Counted from the first letter of the stretch, positions 1 to 7,081 are shown. The stretch: DNA of 7,081 nt from Acidobacteriota bacterium (GCA_003171295.1 PMYF01000686.1:1-7081), one strand, 5' to 3'. The notes: generated by a model from the letters alone, not told the origin. A program made the numbers and translations.

Positions 1-178
1 GTTAACTTTGTCAATCAAAAAATTCTGCCCTTGGTCAGAAACCAACTGAAGCGGGCGCGAGAAGCACGGGGCCCCGATGGCATTGGGAGGCAGGCAAGAG
101 AAAAAAGTAGCGCCCGGAACGCGCTCAGGTCGAGCCCGCCCACCAACTCCCCAATCGCCCGCGCTGCCTTCTACCTGC

Positions 179-208
179 TTGACAAGGACCGGTCCAAGCA
201 GCTAGTTT
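179..208 (+). promoter_or_regulatory. possible sigma70-like promoter of the TIM-barrel gene
   Basis: A perfect TTGACA hexamer lies at 179-184. An 18-base spacer leads to TAGTTT at 203-208, which matches TATAAT at only three positions. If real, transcription would begin close to the ATG at 218 and leave almost no leader, which agrees with the lack of a well-spaced Shine-Dalgarno. The weak -10 makes this tentative. Confidence 0.22.
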
Positions 209-217
209 TTGAAAGCC

Positions 218-1105
218 ATGACAAACTACAAACGACCCTTCCAGTTCGACCGCCGAACATTCCTGGCTGCTTGCGTTGCCTTGGTGCCGATGAAAGCCAC
301 GGCCGCGAGGATTTCCAAATTGAAATTTGGCTTCACTTCTTACGAGTGGGGCATCGACTGGGACCTTCCCACTTTGATCGCCAACTGCGCCAAGGCCAAA
401 GCCTTCGGCGTGGAATTGCGGACCGACCAGAACCACAAGCATGGTGTGGAGCTGAGCCTGAACGAAGCGCAGCGCCGCCAGGTGAAGCAACAGTTCGCTG
501 ACAGTCCGGTAAGACTGCTCACCATAAACTGCGGCGAGCGTTTTGACTCGCCTGACCCGGCGGTACGGAAGGCTGCTGTCGAAAAAGCGAAAGCTTACGT
601 GTTGCTCGCCCGTGACACGGGAGCCGCCGGAATCCGCGTTTTCCCGAACGATTTCCACAAAGAAGTTCCGCAAACAGAGACCATAGCTCAAATTGCGGAA
701 TCGCTGAACGCCCTGGGACGCTTTGCACAGGACTATGGCCAAATCATCCGGCTGGAAAACCACGGTTCCGCCGGCAGGTTGACGACCCTGCGCAAGGTTA
801 TGGATTTGGTCGATCAGAAGAACGTACACATCAAGCTCAACTGTGACCCAAAAGACAACGCTGGGGGCGGGTTCGCTCAAAACCTTGCGCTGGTGAAGGA
901 CCGGCTCGACGATACTCTCCACATGCGCCCCTATCGTGACACGGCGTTTCCTTACCAACTGCAATTCGATCTCCTGATCGACATGGGATGGGAAGGATGG
1001 TGTATCGTTGAGGAAGAGATGAAGGTCCCGGATCCAGCGCAATCGCTGATCGAAGAAAACCAGATTTGGCAAAAGATGATCGCGAAATCCCTGGAGCGGG
1101 CCTAG
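218..1105 (+). CDS. Tat-exported sugar phosphate isomerase/epimerase-like TIM-barrel protein
   Basis: The 295-residue protein looks like the xylose-isomerase-like/AP-endonuclease-2 TIM-barrel superfamily, whose members isomerise or epimerise sugars and cyclitols using a divalent metal. Residues 11-16 (DRRTFL) form a twin-arginine signal motif, followed by a short hydrophobic stretch and an Ala-rich possible cleavage site near residues 27-30, so the enzyme is probably exported folded. Candidate metal or active-site residues sit in the usual strand-end positions: Glu66 (GVELR), Glu180 (RLENHG), Asp210 (NCDPKDN), His235 (LHMRPY) and Glu265 (CIVEEE). Length is normal for the family. An in-frame TTG at 209 would add three residues; I prefer the ATG at 218, though neither start has a good ribosome site (GAAAG at 211-215 is too close to the ATG). 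The gene ends in TAG and converges on the hydrolase gene. The substrate cannot be read from the sequence. The family call is solid and the specific reaction is unknown. Confidence 0.85.
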   Translation: MTNYKRPFQFDRRTFLAACVALVPMKATAARISKLKFGFTSYEWGIDWDLPTLIANCAKAKAFGVELRTDQNHKHGVELSLNEAQRRQVKQQFADSPVRLLTINCGERFDSPDPAVRKAAVEKAKAYVLLARDTGAAGIRVFPNDFHKEVPQTETIAQIAESLNALGRFAQDYGQIIRLENHGSAGRLTTLRKVMDLVDQKNVHIKLNCDPKDNAGGGFAQNLALVKDRLDDTLHMRPYRDTAFPYQLQFDLLIDMGWEGWCIVEEEMKVPDPAQSLIEENQIWQKMIAKSLERA

Positions 1106-1212
1106 ACGCACGCGGGTTTGTTTCTGTTCTCACGATAAGTATCAGCGCCGGTGGGACGAAGCTCTCTTAACTCACCCGCAGCCCGAAGCGCTCCAGTCGC
1201 CTGACCCGAGTT

Positions 1213-1288
1213 GGCAGACTTCGTGTGTAGGTCTGCGGCTCTTCCATCCCCAAGGGTTAGAGCCGCAGAAGTGAAGACCCACTCTGCC
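1213..1288. repeat. imperfect inverted repeat (REP-like palindrome) between convergent genes
   Basis: An 11-base perfect stem (TCTGCGGCTCT at 1232-1242 and AGAGCCGCAGA at 1259-1269) encloses a 16-base loop. Further outward pairing is seen between CTTC at 1219-1222 and GAAG at 1273-1276, and between GGCAGA at 1213-1218 and TCTGCC at 1283-1288, with unpaired bulges between. The whole forms an approximately 76-base foldback in the gap between the two gene ends. No T tract follows on either strand, so it is not a classical Rho-independent terminator. A dispersed extragenic palindrome, or a hairpin protecting the two converging 3' ends, is more likely. Copy number in the genome is not visible here. 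Confidence 0.55.
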
Positions 1289-1382
1289 CTGTTCCCCATC
1301 CCGGTTCGGAATGCTTCTGAAAAATTGAATGTAATCGTTCATCCCGGACGCGCGCGCTCGGCCCCAGGAATAGAACCTCACA

Positions 1383-3446
1383 TCATTCCTTCAAGTCCTG
1401 GACAGCCGCGCGCACCTTGGGAATCAGCGCGGCGTAATCCTGAGGGGAAGCCTTAGCGAGGAATTGCTGGTAATAGCGCAGCGCCATAGGCTTGTTGCCG
1501 GCCTTGTCAAAGAGCACGCCGAGGTTGAGGAGCGGCTCCACTTCGCTGGAATCGAGTTCGATGGCCTTCTCGAAGTCGCGGCGCGCCGTGTCGCCATCGC
1601 CGCGCTGAATGGCCACTAATCCCAGGCCATTGTACGCGGCGCTGTAATGATCGTTCTGGAGGTTGATGGCCTGGAAGGCCTTTTCCGCCTCAGCGGCGCG
1701 TCCGAACTGCAATTCCGCGGTGCCCAGATTGCGCAAGTTGTCGAGGTCGGTGGGATTGATTTGATTGGCGCGGCTCATCGCATCTACAGCCTTATCCAGT
1801 TGGTGGAGACGCAAGTAAAGCTTACCTAGCCGTGCATAGATGAGGTCGGTGAAAATGTGCCGATTGATCGCGTCCTGGTAAACCTCGACGGCCCGCTCGA
1901 ACCGGCCGGCGCGCTCCTGGGCCATGGCCAGGTAGACGTAGCCCAGGGGATTGCCGGGGTCCTGGCGGAGCGCCTGCTCCATGAGGCGCACGGCACGCGC
2001 ATTGTCGTGCGCGTTCAGGAATTTCTCTGCTTCTTCCATGGTCTTCAGGACAGCAATGCGATCCTTGGGATCGGGGGCGTCGGTGCCGAGCTCGATTTCG
2101 CGCGTCGCACCCCCGTTGATGTACCCCAATGACTCAAGTTCCTGACGCGTCTGCTCGTCCACCGGCACGGCCGTCACTTTCTCCATCTTGGACTCGGTGC
2201 CAGCGGCTTCCCAGATCTTCTTTTGGAGCTGGTCGGCTTCAGCAGGATTATTGGCGATCAGGTTTTGCATTTCTCCAGGATCACGTTGCAGGTTATAGAG
2301 CTCGGGGTGCGGCGCCAGGATAAACTTCCAGTCATCCGTGCGCATGGCGCGCAGTTCCGACCATCGCATGTAGGTGCGCGGATAGAGCGTCTCCCCATAA
2401 GAATAATTCGACCGCACATGGGTTCCCTGCCGCATGAGGGGCCAAAGGCTGACGCCTTGCGCTTCCGGGGAGGGCTGCAAGTTCAGGAATTCCATCACCG
2501 TGGGGTGGAGGTCGATGGAGCGCACCTGGTCGTCAATCACCCTGCCGCGCGGAACCTCCGGGCCCGCCACGAGCAGCGGGATGTGCAGGGTGGCATCGTA
2601 GAGGAAGATGCCGTGCGTCGCTTCGCCGTGTTCACCCAGGCTCTCGCCGTGATCGCCCAGGGCAATGACCAGGGTGCGCGAGGTGATCCCCAGTTGGTCG
2701 AGGCCCCCGAGCAGGCGGCCGACCTGCTCGTCCATGTAGGCAATTTCACCGTCGTAGAGACTCTTCGCGTACTGGTGCTTATAAGGTTCGGGAGGGTCGT
2801 AGGGCTGGTGGGGATCGTAGTAATGCGCCCAGAGGAAGAACTTCCTCTGGCCATTCTGTTTCAGCCAATCGAGGGCGCGATCGGTGACCACGCCGGCGCG
2901 CCGCTCCGGGAAAACGCCCGGGAGTTTCCCTTCCTCCTTTTCGGCGCCCATGTCGTCGTCATAAGTATCAAACCCATGGGAAAGGCCAAAGTGCTTCGCC
3001 ACCACGCGCGAGCCCACAAAGGCAGCGGTGGCAAAGCCTGCGGATTGCATAAGCGAAGCGAGGGTGGGATGAGATTTGCCGAGGACAAAGCCGCCCATGT
3101 CGCGCAGCTTGTGAACCATGGGGTAGGAGCCGGTCATGATGCAGGCGTGCGAAGGCAGGGTGAGGGGAACCTGCGCGGTGGCGTGGGTGAATCGAACCCC
3201 ACGCGCGGCCAGCGCATCCAGGTTCGGCGTCTTGGCGCCGCGCGAGCTGTAGCAACTCAAGTGGTCGGCGCGCGTGGTGTCGAGAGTGATCAGCAGGACG
3301 CTTGCGTCGCGAGGAGCCGGTGCGGAGGAATTCTCAGTTTCATTGCGGTGGCAGGCCGCGCAGAGGACGACGTACAGGCACAGAACACCGGCGGCAGGCC
3401 ATCGCACTTCCTGCGAAAAGCTCCGAAGAAATCGAGATGCCGACAT
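1383..3446 (-). CDS. sulfatase-like alkaline-phosphatase-superfamily hydrolase with C-terminal TPR repeats, probable lipoprotein
   Basis: The 687-residue protein has three parts. Residues 1-32 are a signal-like segment with a hydrophobic run ending LCAAC; Cys32 could be lipidated, although Cys at -3 is not ideal for a lipobox. Residues about 49-440 are a sulfatase/phosphodiesterase domain: LDTTRAD (Asp56, Asp61), TLPSH at 96-100, YDPHQPY (Asp211, His213), GDHGE (Asp265, His266) and His278 all fit the metal site and active site. The nucleophile position, where formylglycine sulfatases have Cys or Ser in C/S-x-P-x-R, holds Thr96, and the motif Arg is His100. A phosphodiester, phosphonate-ester or transfer reaction is therefore as likely as sulfate-ester hydrolysis. 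Residues about 464-667 hold roughly six TPR units, probably for protein contacts. The open frame reaches 3551, but that extension would run through a terminator. The ATG at 3446 begins right before the signal segment and is preferred, despite no clear Shine-Dalgarno. The stop is TGA. Substrate unknown. Confidence 0.87.
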   Translation of the reverse strand: MSASRFLRSFSQEVRWPAAGVLCLYVVLCAACHRNETENSSAPAPRDASVLLITLDTTRADHLSCYSSRGAKTPNLDALAARGVRFTHATAQVPLTLPSHACIMTGSYPMVHKLRDMGGFVLGKSHPTLASLMQSAGFATAAFVGSRVVAKHFGLSHGFDTYDDDMGAEKEEGKLPGVFPERRAGVVTDRALDWLKQNGQRKFFLWAHYYDPHQPYDPPEPYKHQYAKSLYDGEIAYMDEQVGRLLGGLDQLGITSRTLVIALGDHGESLGEHGEATHGIFLYDATLHIPLLVAGPEVPRGRVIDDQVRSIDLHPTVMEFLNLQPSPEAQGVSLWPLMRQGTHVRSNYSYGETLYPRTYMRWSELRAMRTDDWKFILAPHPELYNLQRDPGEMQNLIANNPAEADQLQKKIWEAAGTESKMEKVTAVPVDEQTRQELESLGYINGGATREIELGTDAPDPKDRIAVLKTMEEAEKFLNAHDNARAVRLMEQALRQDPGNPLGYVYLAMAQERAGRFERAVEVYQDAINRHIFTDLIYARLGKLYLRLHQLDKAVDAMSRANQINPTDLDNLRNLGTAELQFGRAAEAEKAFQAINLQNDHYSAAYNGLGLVAIQRGDGDTARRDFEKAIELDSSEVEPLLNLGVLFDKAGNKPMALRYYQQFLAKASPQDYAALIPKVRAAVQDLKE

Positions 3447-3498
3447 TACGTGAGTTAGTTTACACCAGTCGTCCCGGCAACCTTCATTCCGACCCTGC

Positions 3499-3530
3499 AA
3501 AAAAAACGGCCCGCCGCAAGGCGGGCCGTT
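3499..3530 (-). terminator. strong Rho-independent terminator downstream of the TonB-dependent receptor
   Basis: Read on the minus strand, AACGGCCCGCC (3530-3520), a four-base loop TTGC and GGCGGGCCGTT (3515-3505) form an 11-base-pair GC-rich stem. A T tract follows, giving eight T in total at 3506-3499. The stem begins 23 bases after the receptor stop codon at 3554. No T tract follows on the plus strand, so it works in one direction only. It separates receptor transcription from the hydrolase gene, which begins about 50 bases further on and presumably has its own promoter or depends on read-through. Confidence 0.93.
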
Positions 3531-3553
3531 GAGAAGAGACTTAGAAATCAATT

Positions 3554-4198
3554 TCAGAAACTCACACGTGCAGCGAATTGGATGATCCGTGCCCCATTCA
3601 TGGGGGCTAGTATCAAGCCAAATTGACCTCCGTCGGCGGGATACCCATCACCGAGACTGGTATCCGGGTTGCCCCGTCCCGTGCGGTTAAAGACATTGAA
3701 CATGTCGCCGCGGATTTGGAGTGAAACCCTCTCGCTGATTCGGGTGTTCTTGATGATCCCAAAATCCTCGCTTTGGTGGCCCGGTCCCCGCGTGTGGGGC
3801 AGGTAGCGTGGCGATGTTCCTATGCGCAGGGGGTATCCGCTATCAGGCGAGGAGGGTGGGTCCACAAACGCCGCGGGGTTGAGCATGGGCGTGCCGTTAA
3901 TGACGTCCAATCCCTTCAACGCAACCGTTTGGGGAACCCCCGCGAGAGCATCAGCGCGTACGGCAGGGTTGATGGAGGTGCCGAGTGACGAGCTGATGTA
4001 AATGGGATCTCCGGACAGGTATCCTTGAATCGCTGTGACCTGCCATCCGGAGAAGAGCCGATCCCACGCCCCTTTCGAGCTCAAAAACTTCTGGCCCCGC
4101 CCGATGGGCAGCGAGTAAATCCAGGTCAGCTTCAGGGATTGGGGGTGGTCGAAGGACGCAATCGATTTTTCCAATTTGCGATTGTAGAAATCCTGCAC
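3554..4198 (-). CDS. C-terminal beta-barrel part of the TonB-dependent receptor, cut off by an in-frame stop
   Basis: This segment continues the receptor in exactly the same reading frame after the TAG at 4213-4211. The frame is open from 4210; the first possible start is a GTG at 4198. The 214 residues carry typical outer-membrane barrel sequence: a segment with WIYSLPIGRGQKF (residues about 26-38), GWQVTAIQGYLSGDPIYISS, GDMFNVFNRTGRGNP, and a terminal IQFAARVSF ending in the Phe that outer-membrane barrels use for BAM-dependent assembly. It has no signal peptide, plug or ribosome site, so it is unlikely to work as a separate protein. It is best read as the 3' end of the larger gene, now either a broken remnant, a read-through product, or intact in the cell with an error in this sequence. 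The frame ends in TGA and is followed by the terminator at 3530-3499. Confidence 0.75.
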   Translation of the reverse strand: MQDFYNRKLEKSIASFDHPQSLKLTWIYSLPIGRGQKFLSSKGAWDRLFSGWQVTAIQGYLSGDPIYISSSLGTSINPAVRADALAGVPQTVALKGLDVINGTPMLNPAAFVDPPSSPDSGYPLRIGTSPRYLPHTRGPGHQSEDFGIIKNTRISERVSLQIRGDMFNVFNRTGRGNPDTSLGDGYPADGGQFGLILAPMNGARIIQFAARVSF

Positions 4199-4210
4199 CG
4201 CGTAGCTGGG

Positions 4211-4213
4211 CTA
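4211..4213 (-). other. in-frame TAG stop interrupting the receptor gene
   Basis: The minus-strand reading goes through TDTALY, then TAG, then PSYAVQDFYNRKLEKS without a change of frame (the codons on both sides share the same phase). The coding pattern on both sides is barrel-like and continuous, so a single substitution creating a stop is the simplest explanation, not an indel or rearrangement. The TIM-barrel gene in this window appears to end naturally in TAG, so general recoding of TAG is not favoured. Confidence 0.85.
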
Positions 4214-7081
4214 GTACAGCGCCGTATCGGTGTCGGTGATGGTCTTGGAGAGCGTGTAAGCACCGATGAAGGTCAACCCGTGCGTCGAGTTCTTCCGCAC
4301 CGTGAGCTGAAGGGCGTGGTAAGTGGAACCGCCCATGGTGGGATAGTTGTTCGTCAGGCCGCAGTACTGGGGGTGAGGTGCGAGACCGTTGGCGACTGTC
4401 CCCCCACAGTTGACGTCCGCGAAGCTGGGATAAGGAAGCTGCGTGATGCCGTAGGGCGCAAGGATACCGGCCGCCAAGGCCTCGGAGAAATCCATGTCCA
4501 GGTTATCGCCCAGCGCCATGTATTTCGAATTCGGCTGGTTGAAATCAGTTGCGAAGTTACTGTCCAGCAGGCGAGTCCCCTTCGACCCCACATAGTTCGC
4601 TTCCAACAACACATCCCGTGGGAGCTCGTGTTGAAAACCCGCACTCCAGTTCTGAATATAAGGCTGGGCCAGGGATTTGGCAGGGAGAAAGTCGAGGGAA
4701 TCGCCGTTGGCCTGCGTCGGATCAATATTGGGAAGCGTACCGGTGAACGCCGGCAGGCCAACCTTGGCGTTCGCCGGAAGGGAGGCGCTGGCAAGCTGGG
4801 AGAGGTAAATGACCGGGTCAACTGCGCCTGCCGCGCCCGTCGCATGGTGGGTGGGAACGGAACTGTTGAAACCGTAAATGTTCTGGCTGCCGAAATTATT
4901 CAGGATCGGGGGACCATAAGAGACTCCGTACCCGCCCCGCAGGACTGTGTTCTTGCTGATCTGGTAGGCAATGCCGAAACGCGGCGCCACTTCCTTGAAG
5001 TACCAGTCCTGGAAGGAAGTGCGGTTGATGCACCCCGAGCATTTGCCCAGGAAAGCCAGGGCGCCCGGTATGTTGTCCGCGCCCGGGTTCGGCAGGGTGG
5101 CATCAAATCCGGATTGACGGTTGAAGGCTTCCGTCTTGGGGAGCGGAATTTCCCAGCGCATTCCGATGTTGAGGGTGAGCTTCGAGGTGACCCGCCAGTC
5201 ATCCTGAGCGAAGAGGGAGAGCGCCCCCGCGCGGTAGCCCGGTTCTGTAGCATATACCGACCGGTTCGCGCCGTCCGGGCCGCCTACAATGAAACTCGCG
5301 AAGGGGTGACCCGTTGACGACGTGAACCCGGGGAGATTCGTCTCGATGCTGTTAAACGTGAAAGACCCCGACTCGGGTCCCGGCTCATTGGTGTTGTAGC
5401 GGTAGCGGATGAAGTCGGCGCCGAATTTCAAGCTGTGCTTGCCCCGCACATCGCTGTAAGTATCCTGGTAGACGTAGCTCTCGGAGGGGTCAATGTTTGC
5501 GCAACCCACACCGAGCGCCGACATGAATTGGATACCGGTATTTTTGTTCTTGAAGCTAAAGCGCGGGAAGCAAACGTCGGGAATGCCTGAGATTCCCAAC
5601 TGCGAGGTAAATTTTGCGTTGTTGGTGAGGTTGTTGGCGTTGTTGGTCCGGTTGTAGGCTACGACAAAGTTATTAAGCGAATGGTTATTAATTGTCCAGG
5701 TATATGAGAGGCGGGCCTGCGGACCCACCACCTTTTGATTCTTATAGGTGCTGATGGGCTGTCCTGGGAAGGGCGGGTAGGCAGAATCGGCAGTGTTCCG
5801 CTTCCAGAGGAAGCGGCGGTAATAACCGAACATCCCGCTGAGTTTATGGTTGGTACCGATAGCGTGATCGATTTTCACGTTCACGGCGTCTCGTCTCAGG
5901 ACGGGAGTGGACGAGGCGATCCTGAGTGTGTTCCTTTTGTTCCCGGAAAACATGGGGTCGGCCATCAGCGGGAGCAGAACGGAGGTCGCGGTGCTGAACT
6001 CTCCCGGCGGGATAATGTTACCCGGGAAAGCGTCGCGGATGACGGCATCAGACTCGGTACTATTGGTCAAGCCCGTCATAGAATCCATGGCTCCGACCGG
6101 CACGACCCGCGTTGTAGTGGGATCATAGATCTCATTTTGAAAGACCGGCCGACCGAGTGCATCCGTCCCGACCTGATCGCCAAGGAAGGAGCTGAAGTCC
6201 CCGGCCCGCATGGCCTTGGTGGGGATGGTGGTCGCGCTACCGTAAGAGAAGTTTGTGAAGCGGTCTCCCTCGAAGCTCCCAAAGAAGAAGGTTTTGTCCT
6301 TACGAATCGGTCCTCCCAGGGTACCGCCGAAGTTGTTTTCTTTCTCGTTGTTCTTCACCGAGCCGGGGTTTGCGTTGACCAATAAGCCCGCGGCGTTAAA
6401 GACGGGATTCTTGTTGTATTCGAAGGCGGTGCCGTGGAACTGATTGGTCCCGGACTTCATGGCGAAGTTGACGATGGCGCTACTGGTGCCACCATATTCG
6501 GCCGAATAGTTGGTCATCTGGACCTTGAACTCGCCAATCGCGTCCGTACCGGGGCTGTACTCGGACATGCCTCCACCGCTCATGTCGTAGCGGCCGATGG
6601 TGACACCGTCAATCAAGATCTGGTGGCTGAATTGCTGCCCGCCGTTCAGCGAGCCTTGATACGCGTCCCCCACGGCGCCCGGAAGGCTCCGGAAGATGAA
6701 GCTCTGCGGTTGCCTACCGCCGTCGTCAAGAACGATAGGCAGCGTCTGGAATTCTTGTGGGGTCACGCTAGCGCCCACATCGGCGGTCGAAGGCGTAAGC
6801 AGTGGTGCTTCCGTGGTCACGGTAACCGATTGGGTGGAGCTACCGACCTGTAGCGTCATGTCAATCGTTACTACTTGCGCTACCGGCACCACAATGTCCT
6901 TAGCCAAAGAGGCTTTGAAGCCCTCCTTGCGCGCCTCCACCTGATATTTTCCCGGTGGAACGGGAACGCGGTAGTAACCCGCGCTGGAACTCTTCGCCGT
7001 CCAGTTGACCCCGGTATCCATGTTGGTGATGGTGACTTCCGTTTCCGGTATGATCGCCCCGGAGGGATCGAAAATCGATCC
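4211..7081 (-). CDS. Oar-like TonB-dependent receptor with carboxypeptidase-regulatory-like domain, partial at the N-terminus and ending at a premature stop
   Basis: The frame is open to the window edge, so the true start and signal peptide lie outside; the Met codon at 7021 is internal. The 956 visible residues (numbered from the edge) begin inside a carboxypeptidase-regulatory-like beta-sandwich (residues 1-88: IFDPSGAIIPETEVTITN, then AGYYRVPVPPGKYQVEARKEGF). A plug domain follows (about 100-215: LIDGV near 156-160, TDAIGEFKVQMTNYSAEYGG, AMKSGTNQFHGTAFEYNKN). The rest is an outer-membrane barrel starting at NNFGGTLGGPIRKDKTFFF (about 250-268). This is the expanded receptor class abundant in Acidobacteriota. 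It would import a large substrate, probably carbohydrate or peptide, across the outer membrane using TonB energy; the ligand is unknown. Adding the continuation after the stop gives about 1175 codons, a normal length for the class with a short N-terminal piece missing. An Asn-rich loop and a CSGC pair lie in the barrel region. Confidence 0.9.
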   Translation of the reverse strand, partial: GSIFDPSGAIIPETEVTITNMDTGVNWTAKSSSAGYYRVPVPPGKYQVEARKEGFKASLAKDIVVPVAQVVTIDMTLQVGSSTQSVTVTTEAPLLTPSTADVGASVTPQEFQTLPIVLDDGGRQPQSFIFRSLPGAVGDAYQGSLNGGQQFSHQILIDGVTIGRYDMSGGGMSEYSPGTDAIGEFKVQMTNYSAEYGGTSSAIVNFAMKSGTNQFHGTAFEYNKNPVFNAAGLLVNANPGSVKNNEKENNFGGTLGGPIRKDKTFFFGSFEGDRFTNFSYGSATTIPTKAMRAGDFSSFLGDQVGTDALGRPVFQNEIYDPTTTRVVPVGAMDSMTGLTNSTESDAVIRDAFPGNIIPPGEFSTATSVLLPLMADPMFSGNKRNTLRIASSTPVLRRDAVNVKIDHAIGTNHKLSGMFGYYRRFLWKRNTADSAYPPFPGQPISTYKNQKVVGPQARLSYTWTINNHSLNNFVVAYNRTNNANNLTNNAKFTSQLGISGIPDVCFPRFSFKNKNTGIQFMSALGVGCANIDPSESYVYQDTYSDVRGKHSLKFGADFIRYRYNTNEPGPESGSFTFNSIETNLPGFTSSTGHPFASFIVGGPDGANRSVYATEPGYRAGALSLFAQDDWRVTSKLTLNIGMRWEIPLPKTEAFNRQSGFDATLPNPGADNIPGALAFLGKCSGCINRTSFQDWYFKEVAPRFGIAYQISKNTVLRGGYGVSYGPPILNNFGSQNIYGFNSSVPTHHATGAAGAVDPVIYLSQLASASLPANAKVGLPAFTGTLPNIDPTQANGDSLDFLPAKSLAQPYIQNWSAGFQHELPRDVLLEANYVGSKGTRLLDSNFATDFNQPNSKYMALGDNLDMDFSEALAAGILAPYGITQLPYPSFADVNCGGTVANGLAPHPQYCGLTNNYPTMGGSTYHALQLTVRKNSTHGLTFIGAYTLSKTITDTDTALY

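Noticed and set aside
1..30. Possible minus-strand promoter (TTGACA at 14-9) and the GTTAAC palindrome at the left edge
   Set aside because: The matching -10 would lie outside the window and there is no visible gene to drive; it cannot be supported.
31..501. 156-codon plus-strand open frame at the left end
   Set aside because: It overlaps the start of the TIM-barrel gene in another frame and has no recognisable domain.
125..1111. Long minus-strand open frame (328 codons) opposite the TIM-barrel gene
   Set aside because: It is fully antisense to a gene with clear family motifs; its translation shows no recognisable domain and is typical of a GC-rich mirror frame.
2223..3458. 411-codon plus-strand open frame opposite the hydrolase
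   Set aside because: Antisense to the conserved catalytic region of the sulfatase-like protein. The composition is rich in Arg, Gly and Val with no motif, as expected of a shadow frame.
3447..3551. N-terminal extension of the hydrolase by 35 codons to an ATG at 3551
   Set aside because: The extension is a translation of the terminator hairpin and its T tract, and it would place the signal segment internally; the start at 3446 fits an exported protein.
4211..4213. Genome-wide recoding of TAG as a sense codon
   Set aside because: The TIM-barrel gene at 218-1105 ends in TAG at the expected family length, and one internal TAG is better explained by mutation or error.
4025..5317. 430-codon plus-strand open frame opposite the receptor
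   Set aside because: Antisense to clear TonB-receptor barrel sequence and spanning the point of the in-frame stop; no domain or start signal supports it.

Overview
The window is moderately GC-rich (by eye) and its gene families suggest an Acidobacteriota chromosome or metagenome bin. The main clue is a very large Oar-like TonB-dependent receptor with an N-terminal carboxypeptidase-regulatory-like domain. A Tat-exported TIM-barrel protein and a lipoprotein-like alkaline-phosphatase-superfamily hydrolase fused to TPR repeats fit the same assignment. This is inferred from protein style only; there is no rRNA or marker gene here.

Layout. Positions 1-217 are upstream DNA with no convincing gene. 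A plus-strand gene (218-1105) encodes an exported sugar phosphate isomerase/epimerase-like TIM barrel. A 277-base convergent gap (1106-1382) holds a large imperfect inverted repeat. On the minus strand, 3446 down to 1383 encodes a sulfatase-like/phosphodiesterase-like enzyme with about six C-terminal TPR units. A strong Rho-independent terminator (3499-3530, minus strand) separates it from the receptor, which runs from the right edge of the window (7081) down to 3554. The receptor lacks its N-terminus because the window ends, and it is interrupted by one in-frame TAG at 4213-4211. The same reading frame then resumes and ends in a normal beta-barrel C-terminus.

Function. All three proteins appear to act in the cell envelope: outer-membrane uptake (receptor), hydrolysis of a sulfate, phosphate or phosphonate ester by a membrane-anchored enzyme, and carbohydrate isomerisation or epimerisation by an exported TIM barrel. 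Scavenging of carbohydrate or organic esters is a plausible theme, but the convergent orientation and the terminator argue against a single operon. I found no CRISPR array, tRNA, rRNA, insertion sequence or obvious new defence or mobile system. The points most worth checking are the in-frame stop in the receptor, the threonine replacing the sulfatase Cys/Ser nucleophile, and the intergenic palindrome.
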